DNA of 64,000 bases, from contig NZ_FUWR01000003.1 in the NCBI RefSeq assembly GCF_900167465.1, positions 62,001-126,000 of the forward strand, given 5' to 3'. The notes beneath the pieces are model-generated. The model searched no databases, was not told the DNA's origin, and was given only the letters and a program-made list of their open reading frames with translations. The position numbers and the translations under genes are program-made. This DNA comes from Trichlorobacter thiogenes (GTDB lineage: Bacteria > Desulfobacterota > Desulfuromonadia > Geobacterales > Pseudopelobacteraceae). Shown piece after piece: positions 57,078 to 64,000 of this stretch (the first letter of the stretch is position 1; each line of letters starts with the position of its first letter).

Positions 57078-58103
57078 ATGACCGCTCCCACGCTCGACAT
57101 CATAGTTCCGGTCTGGAACCACCCGACTGAAGCACGGGCCTGCCTTGTCTCGATTCTGGACTGTGCTGAAACCGCGCGCCTGATTATCATCAACAATGGC
57201 TGTGACCGCGCCACTGAATTGATGTTGGAAGAATTTTCCGACCATCTGGGTGACCGTGCGATCTATATGACCATGGAACGCAATATCGGTTTTGTTCCTG
57301 CGGTCAACCGTGCCCTGAACCGCTCCGATGCGGACTGGGCAATAATCGTACGCCCCACCGGAACGCTTACCGCTGAATGTTACCAACAGATTCTGGAGGC
57401 AACAGCAAAAGAGCAGGCTGGCATCATTACACCCCATTGTCCTTCAGAGCATCCACTTCCGGCCCGACTCCTTAAAAGCGACTGCAGCTGTCTTGAAACC
57501 TGCGAAATCAGCTTTGCCCTGCTTGCCCTCTCCCACGCAATGCGTACCAGCATCGGGCTTTTTGATGAAGATATGGATGGGGGCACCTGGTGCCTGCAGG
57601 ACTATCGCCACCGGGCAGATGCCCATGGCTTCCGCACCTACCTGCTCCCTAAAGTTGCTGCACTGGGCGAGCCGATCACCATCTTTGGCTCCCGCGAACG
57701 TCGGCGCATGATGGATGAGGCCGCCATCAGCACCTTCAGACAACGCTGGGGAACCCAGCAGCAGGTTGCACTGTATCTCCCCAAAGAGACCGATGACCAC
57801 AAACTGCAGGAGACACTGGAACTACTGCATGCTGCGGCACGCCATGGCCACCGGCTGGATCTTTTTCTGCATCGCCGCCAGTATATGCAGGCGCTCCAAA
57901 ACGGCGCGGCCTGCCTGCACAGTGGCATAACCCTCCACAGGTTGCCGCTGCTCACCCCCCTTAAAAACCTGGCACGCAGCATGGAAAAGTTGAAGCTTCA
58001 AAATCCACAGCTGCAACCTGTCTGCGGCCTGGACGGCATTCCGTTTCCCGGTTATGATAACGCACTACCCACTACCCTTTTGCAGCAACTTGCAAAGCCG
58101 TAA
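57078..58103 (+). CDS. GT2-like glycosyltransferase family protein
   Basis: 341 aa. The N-terminal [21 protein letters not shown] and [23 protein letters not shown] match the nucleotide-binding half of family 2 glycosyltransferases. The position of the metal-binding DxD reads VRPTGTL, so the usual acidic motif is missing. The C-terminal third is unassigned. Position just before gmhA and hldE suggests a role in LPS or glycan synthesis (inference). Confidence 0.72.
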   Translation: MTAPTLDIIVPVWNHPTEARACLVSILDCAETARLIIINNGCDRATELMLEEFSDHLGDRAIYMTMERNIGFVPAVNRALNRSDADWAIIVRPTGTLTAECYQQILEATAKEQAGIITPHCPSEHPLPARLLKSDCSCLETCEISFALLALSHAMRTSIGLFDEDMDGGTWCLQDYRHRADAHGFRTYLLPKVAALGEPITIFGSRERRRMMDEAAISTFRQRWGTQQQVALYLPKETDDHKLQETLELLHAAARHGHRLDLFLHRRQYMQALQNGAACLHSGITLHRLPLLTPLKNLARSMEKLKLQNPQLQPVCGLDGIPFPGYDNALPTTLLQQLAKP

Positions 58104-58114
58104 GGAGGTTTCCC

Positions 58115-58705
58115 ATGCAGCAGTTCGTCACCAAACAACTTCAGGACCATCAGGCACTGTTCCAGAAAATTGAAACAGAACTGGCCAGACCGATTGCACA
58201 CCTGGCTGAACGCCTGATTGAGACCCTTAAAATAGGCAACAAGCTCATGATCATGGGTAACGGTGGTTCAGCTGCCGATGCCCAACACTTTGCCGGAGAG
58301 ATTGTCAGCCGCTTCAGGATGGAGCGTCCTGGCCTGCCTGCCATCTCCCTTTCCACCGACACCTCTATCATTACCGCAATCGGCAATGACTATGGCTTTG
58401 ATCGAATCTTCTCCCGCCAGGTAGAAGCGCTGGCTGCACCCGGTGATGCGGTCATCGGCATCTCCACCAGTGGCAATTCTCCCAACGTACTTAAGGCACT
58501 GGAAGTGGCCCGCCAGGCCGGCTGTACCACCATCGGCCTGTTGGGCAAAGATGGTGGCAGCATCAAGGCGGTCTGCGACATACCGCTGATCATCCCCTCC
58601 CATGACACGCCACGGGTACAGGAAGGCCACATCACTGTGATCCACATCCTCTGCGACCTGATCGAGCAGGGCCTGTTCGGTATTTTTGCCCGGGAAGGAC
58701 TGTAG
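58115..58705 (+). CDS. gmhA: Sedoheptulose 7-phosphate isomerase
   Basis: 196 aa SIS-domain enzyme that makes D-glycero-D-manno-heptose 7-phosphate, the first step to LPS core heptose. [38 protein letters not shown] and [15 protein letters not shown] are the family motifs. AAGGAGG precedes the ATG. It is followed after three bases by hldE. Confidence 0.96.
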   Translation: MQQFVTKQLQDHQALFQKIETELARPIAHLAERLIETLKIGNKLMIMGNGGSAADAQHFAGEIVSRFRMERPGLPAISLSTDTSIITAIGNDYGFDRIFSRQVEALAAPGDAVIGISTSGNSPNVLKALEVARQAGCTTIGLLGKDGGSIKAVCDIPLIIPSHDTPRVQEGHITVIHILCDLIEQGLFGIFAREGL

Positions 58706-58708
58706 GCC

Positions 58709-60184
58709 ATGGACCGCAAGACCGTTGAATCACTGTTTCAACGCGCCACCAATCTGAAATGCCTGGTGGTGGGCGACCTGATGCTGGATGAATACCTGTG
58801 GGGCAAGACCGACCGCATTTCACCGGAAGCCCCGGTACAGGTGGTGGATATTCTGCGGGAAGACCTGCGTCTGGGCGGCGCCGGCAACGTGGCCAATAAC
58901 CTGCTTGCCCTGGGCTGTCAGGTCACGGTGGCCTCGGTAATCGGTGAAGATGAAAATGGCTGGGCACTGCTCAAATCGTTCAGCCGACAAGGGGTCGACA
59001 CAACCCCGATCTTTCAGGAACCGGGCCGCCGCACCGGGCGCAAGACCAGGGTGATCGCCTCCAATCAACAGATTGTACGGATTGACCGTGAATCCCGCGA
59101 ACCACTTTCCGGGCAGCTAGAACAGCAACTGGTTACCTGGCTGCAGGAACATATAACCGGTTTTGATGTACTACTGGTATCGGACTACCTCAAAGGGGTA
59201 CTGACACCTGCGGTACTGACAGCAATCACCGCCACCGCTACAGAACGAAAGATTCCGGTACTGGTTGATCCCAAGGGGACCGACTACCGCAAATACCGTG
59301 GCGCCACCTGCCTGACCCCTAACCGCAAAGAGGCTGAGGCCGCATCAGGCATACCGATTCGTGACCAGGAAAGCCTGAACAGGGCTGCTGAAACCCTGAT
59401 GTCACAGCTGGAACTGGATAATCTGCTGATCACCCGCAGCGAAGAGGGGATGTCTCTTTTCTGCGGTAATGGCGAAACCGTCCATATCCCCACCGTAGCC
59501 CGCGAAGTCTTTGACGTAACCGGCGCCGGGGATACCGTGCTGGCGTTGCTGGCCTGCGGTCTGGCGGGCGGATTACCGCTGGCCGAGGCAGCACGGCTGG
59601 CCAATGTTGCCGCCGGAATCGCGGTGGCCAAGCTGGGCACCTCCACCGTCACCCCCGCCGAGATTATTGCTGCCGTCTCCCTTGAACATCGCGACAGTGA
59701 CAGCAAGATCAAAAACCGCGAGGTCCTGGCCGAAATCATTGCCGGAGAGCGGGCTAAAGGAAAACAGGTAGTCTTTACCAACGGCTGTTTTGACCTGCTG
59801 CATGCCGGGCATGTCAAATACCTGCAGGCCGCCCGCCGTCTGGGTGATCTGCTGATTCTGGGCCTGAACAGTGATGCCTCGGTACGACGTCTGAAAGGAC
59901 CTAAACGCCCGCTGATTGATGAAGAAGAACGGGGTCACCTGATGGCTGCCCTGGACTGCATCGACTATGTCTGCCTGTTTGAAGAGGATACACCGCTGGA
60001 GCTGATTACCGCCCTGAGGCCGCAGATTCTGGTCAAGGGTGGTGACTACACGCCGGAGGGGGTGGTGGGTAAAGCGGTGGTGGAGTCATACGGTGGCAGG
60101 GTGGAGCTAATTCCGTTTGTAGACGGCAAATCAACAACCAACATCATTGAAAAGGTACTGGAACGGTACACAAACGAACAATAA
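58709..60184 (+). CDS. hldE: Bifunctional heptose 7-phosphate kinase / heptose 1-phosphate adenylyltransferase
   Basis: 491 aa fusion. Residues about 1-325 form a ribokinase-like kinase (GDLMLDEYLWG, LGGAGNVANNLLALG, VFDVTGAGDTVLALLACGL with the catalytic Asp). Residues about 345-491 form the nucleotidyltransferase (FTNGCFDLLHAGHVKYL, LILGLNSDASVRRLKG). It supplies ADP-heptose together with GmhA. HldD and GmhB are not in the window. A terminator follows. Confidence 0.97.
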   Translation: MDRKTVESLFQRATNLKCLVVGDLMLDEYLWGKTDRISPEAPVQVVDILREDLRLGGAGNVANNLLALGCQVTVASVIGEDENGWALLKSFSRQGVDTTPIFQEPGRRTGRKTRVIASNQQIVRIDRESREPLSGQLEQQLVTWLQEHITGFDVLLVSDYLKGVLTPAVLTAITATATERKIPVLVDPKGTDYRKYRGATCLTPNRKEAEAASGIPIRDQESLNRAAETLMSQLELDNLLITRSEEGMSLFCGNGETVHIPTVAREVFDVTGAGDTVLALLACGLAGGLPLAEAARLANVAAGIAVAKLGTSTVTPAEIIAAVSLEHRDSDSKIKNREVLAEIIAGERAKGKQVVFTNGCFDLLHAGHVKYLQAARRLGDLLILGLNSDASVRRLKGPKRPLIDEEERGHLMAALDCIDYVCLFEEDTPLELITALRPQILVKGGDYTPEGVVGKAVVESYGGRVELIPFVDGKSTTNIIEKVLERYTNEQ

Positions 60185-60186
60185 GC

Positions 60187-60218
60187 AAAAAGGGCGACCA
60201 TCCAGGCCGCCCTTTTTT
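60187..60218 (+). terminator. Rho-independent terminator after hldE
   Basis: AAAAAGGGCG pairs with CGCCCTTTTTT around an imperfect inner loop, ending in a T-run. It lies just after the hldE stop and before the convergent regulator gene. Confidence 0.85.
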
Positions 60219-60245
60219 CATATCCATCTCCGCATTAACAGGCTG

Positions 60246-61100
60246 TTAACGAACCAGACGTCGTACCACCCTCCCTACCACAATCGGATAGGTCATGTTA
60301 TTATTGGGATCAATAATATCCGGCGGGCAGCACTCGTTATCACACTTGGCCAGAAAAGTGCCGTCAGGATTACGGAACACGCGGCGCACCATCATCATGC
60401 CATCAGCATACCGCAGCATCAGACAACCGCCATTGATGGTGGTCTTGATACCGGCGTCAACCATCACTAGATCGCCATCCTGCAGCCAGGGAGCCATATT
60501 ATCTCCCAACACCTTGATCAACAGAAAGTTTTCCGGTGCAACCCCCAGAGAATGATTAAGCCAGTTAAGGCCGGGGGCAAGCACATCAACAATCTGCGGC
60601 GACACAAAAGAGGTCTGCACTTCACCATTGTCCGAGCGTTGGGTGTAGGCCTTATAGGGTGGATGAATCAATGGGTGGCCAGATGTAGACAGGGTAAAAC
60701 TATCCCGCGTCTTGTTCGCCGTATCATGATCAAAGAAGGTCCCCATCAGCCCTTCCTGAACCTGCCGCATCTCACCCTGGCCATCTGACCTTCCCAGACC
60801 GATCTTCTGTCCGGTCAATACATACTGCAGGTCAAGGCCTTCCTTGCCACAGATACCAACAATTTCCTCGGTTGGCACCGTGTTACGGTGCTTCCAGTTA
60901 TGAATACGCCGGATACCAACCCCCATAACCTCTGCCAGCTCCAGGTCCGTATCAAGCCCCAGCTCATCCTTGATCCTGCTCAGAACATCTCTGGTACTTA
61001 ACAGCGCATCATCTGCAGACACAGCCCCCCTGGTTGAGGACGTAGAGCCATCTGCAATACTGCCACCTTCATGAAGTTCGATCACTTTACCATTTTTCAC
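60246..61100 (-). CDS. CI/LexA-like regulator with inactive peptidase domain
   Basis: 284 aa. The N-terminal part (RDVLSRIKDELGLDTDLELAEVMGVGIRRIHNWKHR) is a phage CI-type helix-turn-helix. The C-terminal part is S24 peptidase-like (FLLIKVLGDNMAPWLQDGDLVMVD...MMMVRRVFRNPDGTF). The nucleophile Ser of GDSM is Asn (codon AAT) and the Lys of VKR is Arg, so self-cleavage is not expected. The GTG at 61100 has AGGGGA upstream; a TTG at 61133 would extend it. It faces divergent genes across a region with repeated ATTACTCA motifs. Confidence 0.85.
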   Translation of the reverse strand: MKNGKVIELHEGGSIADGSTSSTRGAVSADDALLSTRDVLSRIKDELGLDTDLELAEVMGVGIRRIHNWKHRNTVPTEEIVGICGKEGLDLQYVLTGQKIGLGRSDGQGEMRQVQEGLMGTFFDHDTANKTRDSFTLSTSGHPLIHPPYKAYTQRSDNGEVQTSFVSPQIVDVLAPGLNWLNHSLGVAPENFLLIKVLGDNMAPWLQDGDLVMVDAGIKTTINGGCLMLRYADGMMMVRRVFRNPDGTFLAKCDNECCPPDIIDPNNNMTYPIVVGRVVRRLVR

Positions 61101-61124
61101 AACGAGTCCCCTGCCCAGCCTAAA

Positions 61125-61250
61125 ATTACTCAAACAACCTTAACGATTACTCACCATAGACAGCTTATACTTGACACCTTCACCACATACGGATATACAT
61201 TGGCAATCAATTACCGATTTTGATGAACAAAGAAAAACAAATTACTCAAA
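61125..61250 (+). promoter_or_regulatory. Divergent control region with promoter and repeated ATTACTCA half-sites
   Basis: TTGACA (61171-61176), a 17-base spacer and TATACA (61194-61199) give a strong promoter reading toward the 61322 gene. ATTACTCAAA occurs at 61125-61134 and 61241-61250, ATTACTCACC at 61146-61155, and related ATTACCGAT at about 61210. ATTACTCAAATACGGTAACG contains the inverted pair TTAC...GTAA. These are candidate operators for the adjacent CI-like regulator (inference). Confidence 0.5.
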
Positions 61251-61321
61251 TACGGTAACGCCAGCGAGAACAGTTATACCAATTTTCGACACGGTTTACA
61301 ATCAGCGATAAGGATTCAGGC

Positions 61322-61591
61322 ATGACCACACCAGACCACCACAAAACAAATAGCACCAGTCAATCTGATCACAGCTATTGCCGCACCCTGCAGCCGCTTC
61401 AGCACCATACTAGACACCAGGATTCAAATGCACTGCTTGCGCTCGCCCTGCTTCTGGATTTCCTCCCCCACGAGCGAGCTCACCAACTCCATCAGCGTTT
61501 TGCATCTGAAGTTCTCTACGAGCTGCCCCAAGGCAGATCACCACTTTTTCTTTCCCGGCATGACATTATGAGTTGGGTCAATGCAATTTAA
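61322..61591 (+). CDS. Small hypothetical protein
   Basis: 89 aa, His- and Gln-rich N-terminal part, then a hydrophobic-amphipathic helix (NALLALALLLDFLPHERAHQ). Not recognised. AAGGA precedes the ATG and the promoter at 61171-61199 lies 120 bases upstream. The REC-GGDEF gene follows after 15 bases, so it is probably in the same operon. Confidence 0.6.
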   Translation: MTTPDHHKTNSTSQSDHSYCRTLQPLQHHTRHQDSNALLALALLLDFLPHERAHQLHQRFASEVLYELPQGRSPLFLSRHDIMSWVNAI

Positions 61592-61606
61592 AAGCGTAGC
61601 ACAGCC

Positions 61607-62530
61607 ATGAATCTGCAAGACTCTCCAACAACAGCCCTTGTGCTTGATGACAACGGAGGCACACGGCGTCAAATCGTGTCCGACCTGGAGCAAAGCGGCC
61701 TTTTCAACCAGATTTTTGAGGCCGCTGATGGTCTGGACGGGCTACATAAAGTTGCACTAACACTTCCCGATATAATCCTCTGTGACGTTGAAATGCCCCG
61801 ACTTGATGGGCTTAAATTCCTGGCTGCCATCCGCTCAAAACCTGAAACTGAACATATCCCGGTTCTGATGCTCACCAGCAGCCTGGACCGCGGAGTAAAA
61901 CTAAAAGGACTAACAGACGGGGCGCGTGACTTTATTCTTATCCCCTACGACCCGCAGGAACTTGCAGCCAGAGCCAGGCTGCACCTAAACGCCAAACGCC
62001 GTGAAGAAGAACTTCGCAAACAGAATCAGGAACTTGAACTGCTTTCAAACAAAGACACTCTAACGGGTGCATTCAATAGACGCTACCTTAACCATATTTT
62101 AACTGTTGAACTTTTGCGAGCAGCCCGAACAGACAGCCTGGTCTCTGTACTCATGATTGATATTGATCATTTCAAACAAATTAATGACACCTTTGGTCAC
62201 CAGTCAGGCGATCATGTGCTCAAACGAATGACCGCAGAAATAGCCGCCTGCCTGAGAGACTATGACCTCCTCTTCCGCTACGGTGGTGAGGAATTTGTAG
62301 TGTTGCTACCTGACACCAGTCTCCTCGAGGCCAGAAACGTGGCACAACGACTCTGTCAAAAGGTGCATTCGATCAGGTTTTCAGATGCACTTGTCAATCT
62401 GCATCTAACCGTCAGTATCGGCGTTGCTGAATTTCCAGGAATGAATATCGGTACAGCAGAAGAACTACTCGAACATGCAGATCAAGCTCTCTACCAGGCC
62501 AAAGAAAACGGCAGAAACCAAGTCATTTAA
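61607..62530 (+). CDS. Response regulator with GGDEF diguanylate cyclase domain
   Basis: 307 aa. The receiver domain has Asp14/Asp15, phospho-acceptor Asp60 (ILCDVEMP) and Thr90 (LMLTS). The conserved Lys before Pro is isoleucine (DFILIPYDP, Ile112). A short coiled linker leads to a GGDEF domain with active-site GGEEF (227-231), metal-binding DIDHFKQIND and an allosteric I-site RDYD (218-221) at the correct distance. It should make cyclic di-GMP with product inhibition. How phosphorylation controls it without the Lys is unclear. Confidence 0.93.
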   Translation: MNLQDSPTTALVLDDNGGTRRQIVSDLEQSGLFNQIFEAADGLDGLHKVALTLPDIILCDVEMPRLDGLKFLAAIRSKPETEHIPVLMLTSSLDRGVKLKGLTDGARDFILIPYDPQELAARARLHLNAKRREEELRKQNQELELLSNKDTLTGAFNRRYLNHILTVELLRAARTDSLVSVLMIDIDHFKQINDTFGHQSGDHVLKRMTAEIAACLRDYDLLFRYGGEEFVVLLPDTSLLEARNVAQRLCQKVHSIRFSDALVNLHLTVSIGVAEFPGMNIGTAEELLEHADQALYQAKENGRNQVI

Positions 62531-62619
62531 CAACCTAATTTCTCACGCTTCTGGCAGATAAACCGCCTGAAAACAACCTGGGGTAAATTGCCCCTATCTC
62601 GAAAGGAGTAATCCAGATC

Positions 62620-62919
62620 ATGAAGAAGCTTGTATCCATTACTGCAGCCGTCACAATCCTCGCCGTTGCCTCCCTGGCATCTGCAGCAAGTATCAAAGGT
62701 CCCGTCACCAAGATCACCCCAAATGCAGATGGCAGCTACACAACCGTTATCAAGGATGAAGCCACCAAGAAAGACGTTGTGGTTGAAGTCGCTGACGACC
62801 TGACAAAAGACAAACTGAGTGGGAAAAAGATCGTTGTTGACGATGAAGTAAAAGTTAAATTTGATGAAAAGAATGGCAAGAACATCAGCGCCAAATTCCT
62901 TAAGGCTGCCGGCTGCTAA
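62620..62919 (+). CDS. Small secreted protein of unknown function
   Basis: 99 aa. Signal peptide MKKLVSITAAVTILAVASLASA, then a mostly beta, Lys/Asp-rich mature domain of about 76 residues (GPVTKITPNADGSYTTVIKD...), ending in a lone Cys. It looks like an OB- or SH3-like small barrel; no family assigned. GAAAGGAG precedes the ATG. A strong terminator follows. Confidence 0.72.
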   Translation: MKKLVSITAAVTILAVASLASAASIKGPVTKITPNADGSYTTVIKDEATKKDVVVEVADDLTKDKLSGKKIVVDDEVKVKFDEKNGKNISAKFLKAAGC

Positions 62920-62968
62920 AGCTGCAAACACGGAAATAGTTTGGCCTCCTCCCCAAACGACTCCGTAA

Positions 62969-63006
62969 CAAAGCCCCCTCTGCACAATTCTGCAGAGGGG
63001 GCTTTG
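62969..63006. terminator. Bidirectional terminator
   Basis: CAAAGCCCCCTCTGCA pairs with TGCAGAGGGGGCTTTG around CAATTC, a 16-bp stem. It lies between the 62620 gene and the convergent chemoreceptor gene. Confidence 0.92.
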
Positions 63007-63022
63007 ATTTGTTGCGCATTAG

Positions 63023-64000
63023 CTACAGCTTAAATTTACTCACCAGATTCTGCAGATCCTGGGCCTGACCAGCCAACTGGGCAGCAGCGGCAGCGGTCTC
63101 TTCAGCACCACTGGCGGTCTGTTGCACCACTTCGGTGATCTGCTGGATATTGGTGGTCACCTCACTGGTGGTAGCGGTCTGTTGCTCAGCTGCCGTAGCT
63201 ATCTGACTGACCTGCATGGTAACATCGTTCACCTGTTCAAGGATCTGCTGTAGTGAGGTCTCAAGCTGAGCGGCCTCGGCAGCTCCTTTTTCCGTACCCT
63301 TCACCCCTTCCTCCATGGAGGTAATGGCCACCCTGGTTTCCTGCTGAATACTGCGGATCATATCGCTGATCTCTTTAGTGGCCTTGGTGGTACGCTCTGC
63401 CAGGGCACGCACCTCATCAGCAACCACCGCAAAACCACGTCCCATTTCACCGGCCCGGGCTGCCTCAATGGCTGCATTTAGAGCCAGCAGGTTGGTCTGA
63501 TCAGCAATATCCTCAATGGTACCCACAATAGCGCCGATCTGTTCGGACCGCTCACCAAGGCTTGAAACAATCTTGGCGTTTTCTTTGGTATGCTCACCAC
63601 GGGTACGGATACCATCCACCGTATGCTTGACAATGGCAAAGCCACTTTCGGTAGCAGTGGCAGCCATCCCTGCACTGTCGGCAGCGGCATGACAGTTACG
63701 GGCGATATCACTACTGGTGGCAGCCATCTCTTCGCTAGCAGTGGCAACGGTACCGGTCTGGGCAGCAACCTCTTCAGCGCCAGTGGCGATCTGTTCAGAG
63801 GTGCTGTGCAGCTGGGTGGAAGCAGAGGCGATACCGGCTGATATCTGGACCGTCTGGGACACCAATGTGCGCAGGCTTTGCACCATATGCTCCATGGCTG
63901 ACTGTAATTGTCCAACCTCATCACGGGAGGTAACGGTTACTTCAGCAGTCAGATCGCCATCAGCAAGACGACGGGCCACAGCAACAGATGCAGCCAAGGG
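63023..64000 (-). CDS. Methyl-accepting chemotaxis protein, 5' end outside the window
   Basis: C-terminal 325 residues. The end of a HAMP domain ([28 protein letters not shown]) is followed by the full signalling hairpin with tip [38 protein letters not shown]. The reading frame is open to the window edge. The sensor domain and membrane helices are not visible. No hemerythrin domain, unlike the receptor at 2920. Confidence 0.95.
   Translation of the reverse strand, partial: PLAASVAVARRLADGDLTAEVTVTSRDEVGQLQSAMEHMVQSLRTLVSQTVQISAGIASASTQLHSTSEQIATGAEEVAAQTGTVATASEEMAATSSDIARNCHAAADSAGMAATATESGFAIVKHTVDGIRTRGEHTKENAKIVSSLGERSEQIGAIVGTIEDIADQTNLLALNAAIEAARAGEMGRGFAVVADEVRALAERTTKATKEISDMIRSIQQETRVAITSMEEGVKGTEKGAAEAAQLETSLQQILEQVNDVTMQVSQIATAAEQQTATTSEVTTNIQQITEVVQQTASGAEETAAAAAQLAGQAQDLQNLVSKFKL

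Overview
The window is ordinary chromosomal sequence, moderately GC-rich, from a Gram-negative bacterium. Gene content and order point to the Geobacter/Trichlorobacter group (Desulfuromonadia). The pointers are glyQ-glyS next to a his cluster, rpsU-cvpA-dnaG-rpoD, prmA-rsmE, mutL-miaA-hfq, lspA-ileS, a GmhA/HldE heptose pathway, hemerythrin and methyl-accepting proteins, and many dispersed palindromic repeats. The exact species is an inference.

Layout. 1-7079: glyQ (cut by the window edge), glyS, a chemoreceptor fused to hemerythrin, then hisH-hisA-hisF-hisE. 7233-13146: rpsU, cvpA, dnaG, rpoD and an exported coiled-coil protein. 13420-16732 (minus strand): rdgC, obgE, proB as an overlapping operon. 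17034-19334: four small AT-richer genes separated by attC-like imperfect palindromes. In three of the four units the 5' end is complementary to the predicted R'' box at the 3' end, as expected of integron gene cassettes. No integrase is present, so this looks like an integrase-less cassette cluster. 19401-30561: a tightly coupled five-gene operon, WGR/DUF4132 - MoxR AAA+ ATPase - DUF5682 - vWA - SWIM zinc finger. It matches in content and order the uncharacterised E. coli yeh (MolR-type) locus and is the most interesting system here. 30782-31401: a BrnT/BrnA-like toxin-antitoxin pair with a predicted leaderless promoter. 31653-36809: alpha/beta hydrolase, adenine deaminase-type enzyme, and an exported pair (large TPR-like protein plus DUF3142).

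37057-41028 (minus strand): a NapH-like membrane ferredoxin, HtrA protease, an OmpR-type response regulator without an adjacent kinase, and PpsR. 41203-48871: prmA-rsmE-zinc ribbon protein, mutL-miaA-hfq-DUF512 radical SAM protein, and a CsgG/LpoB-like lipoprotein. 48963-52443: cyclophilin, a DUF2201 vWA-like protein, a MutY-like glycosylase without an Fe-S cluster, and small proteins. 52513-55780: lspA-ileS. 55952-60184: mreB, a glycosyltransferase, gmhA and hldE. 60246-64000: a CI/LexA-like regulator whose peptidase residues are replaced, a divergent small gene and a REC-GGDEF protein, a small periplasmic protein, and a partial chemoreceptor.

Three families of paired inverted repeats of about 100-200 bp occupy most of the larger intergenic gaps. 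No rRNA, tRNA or CRISPR array was recognised.
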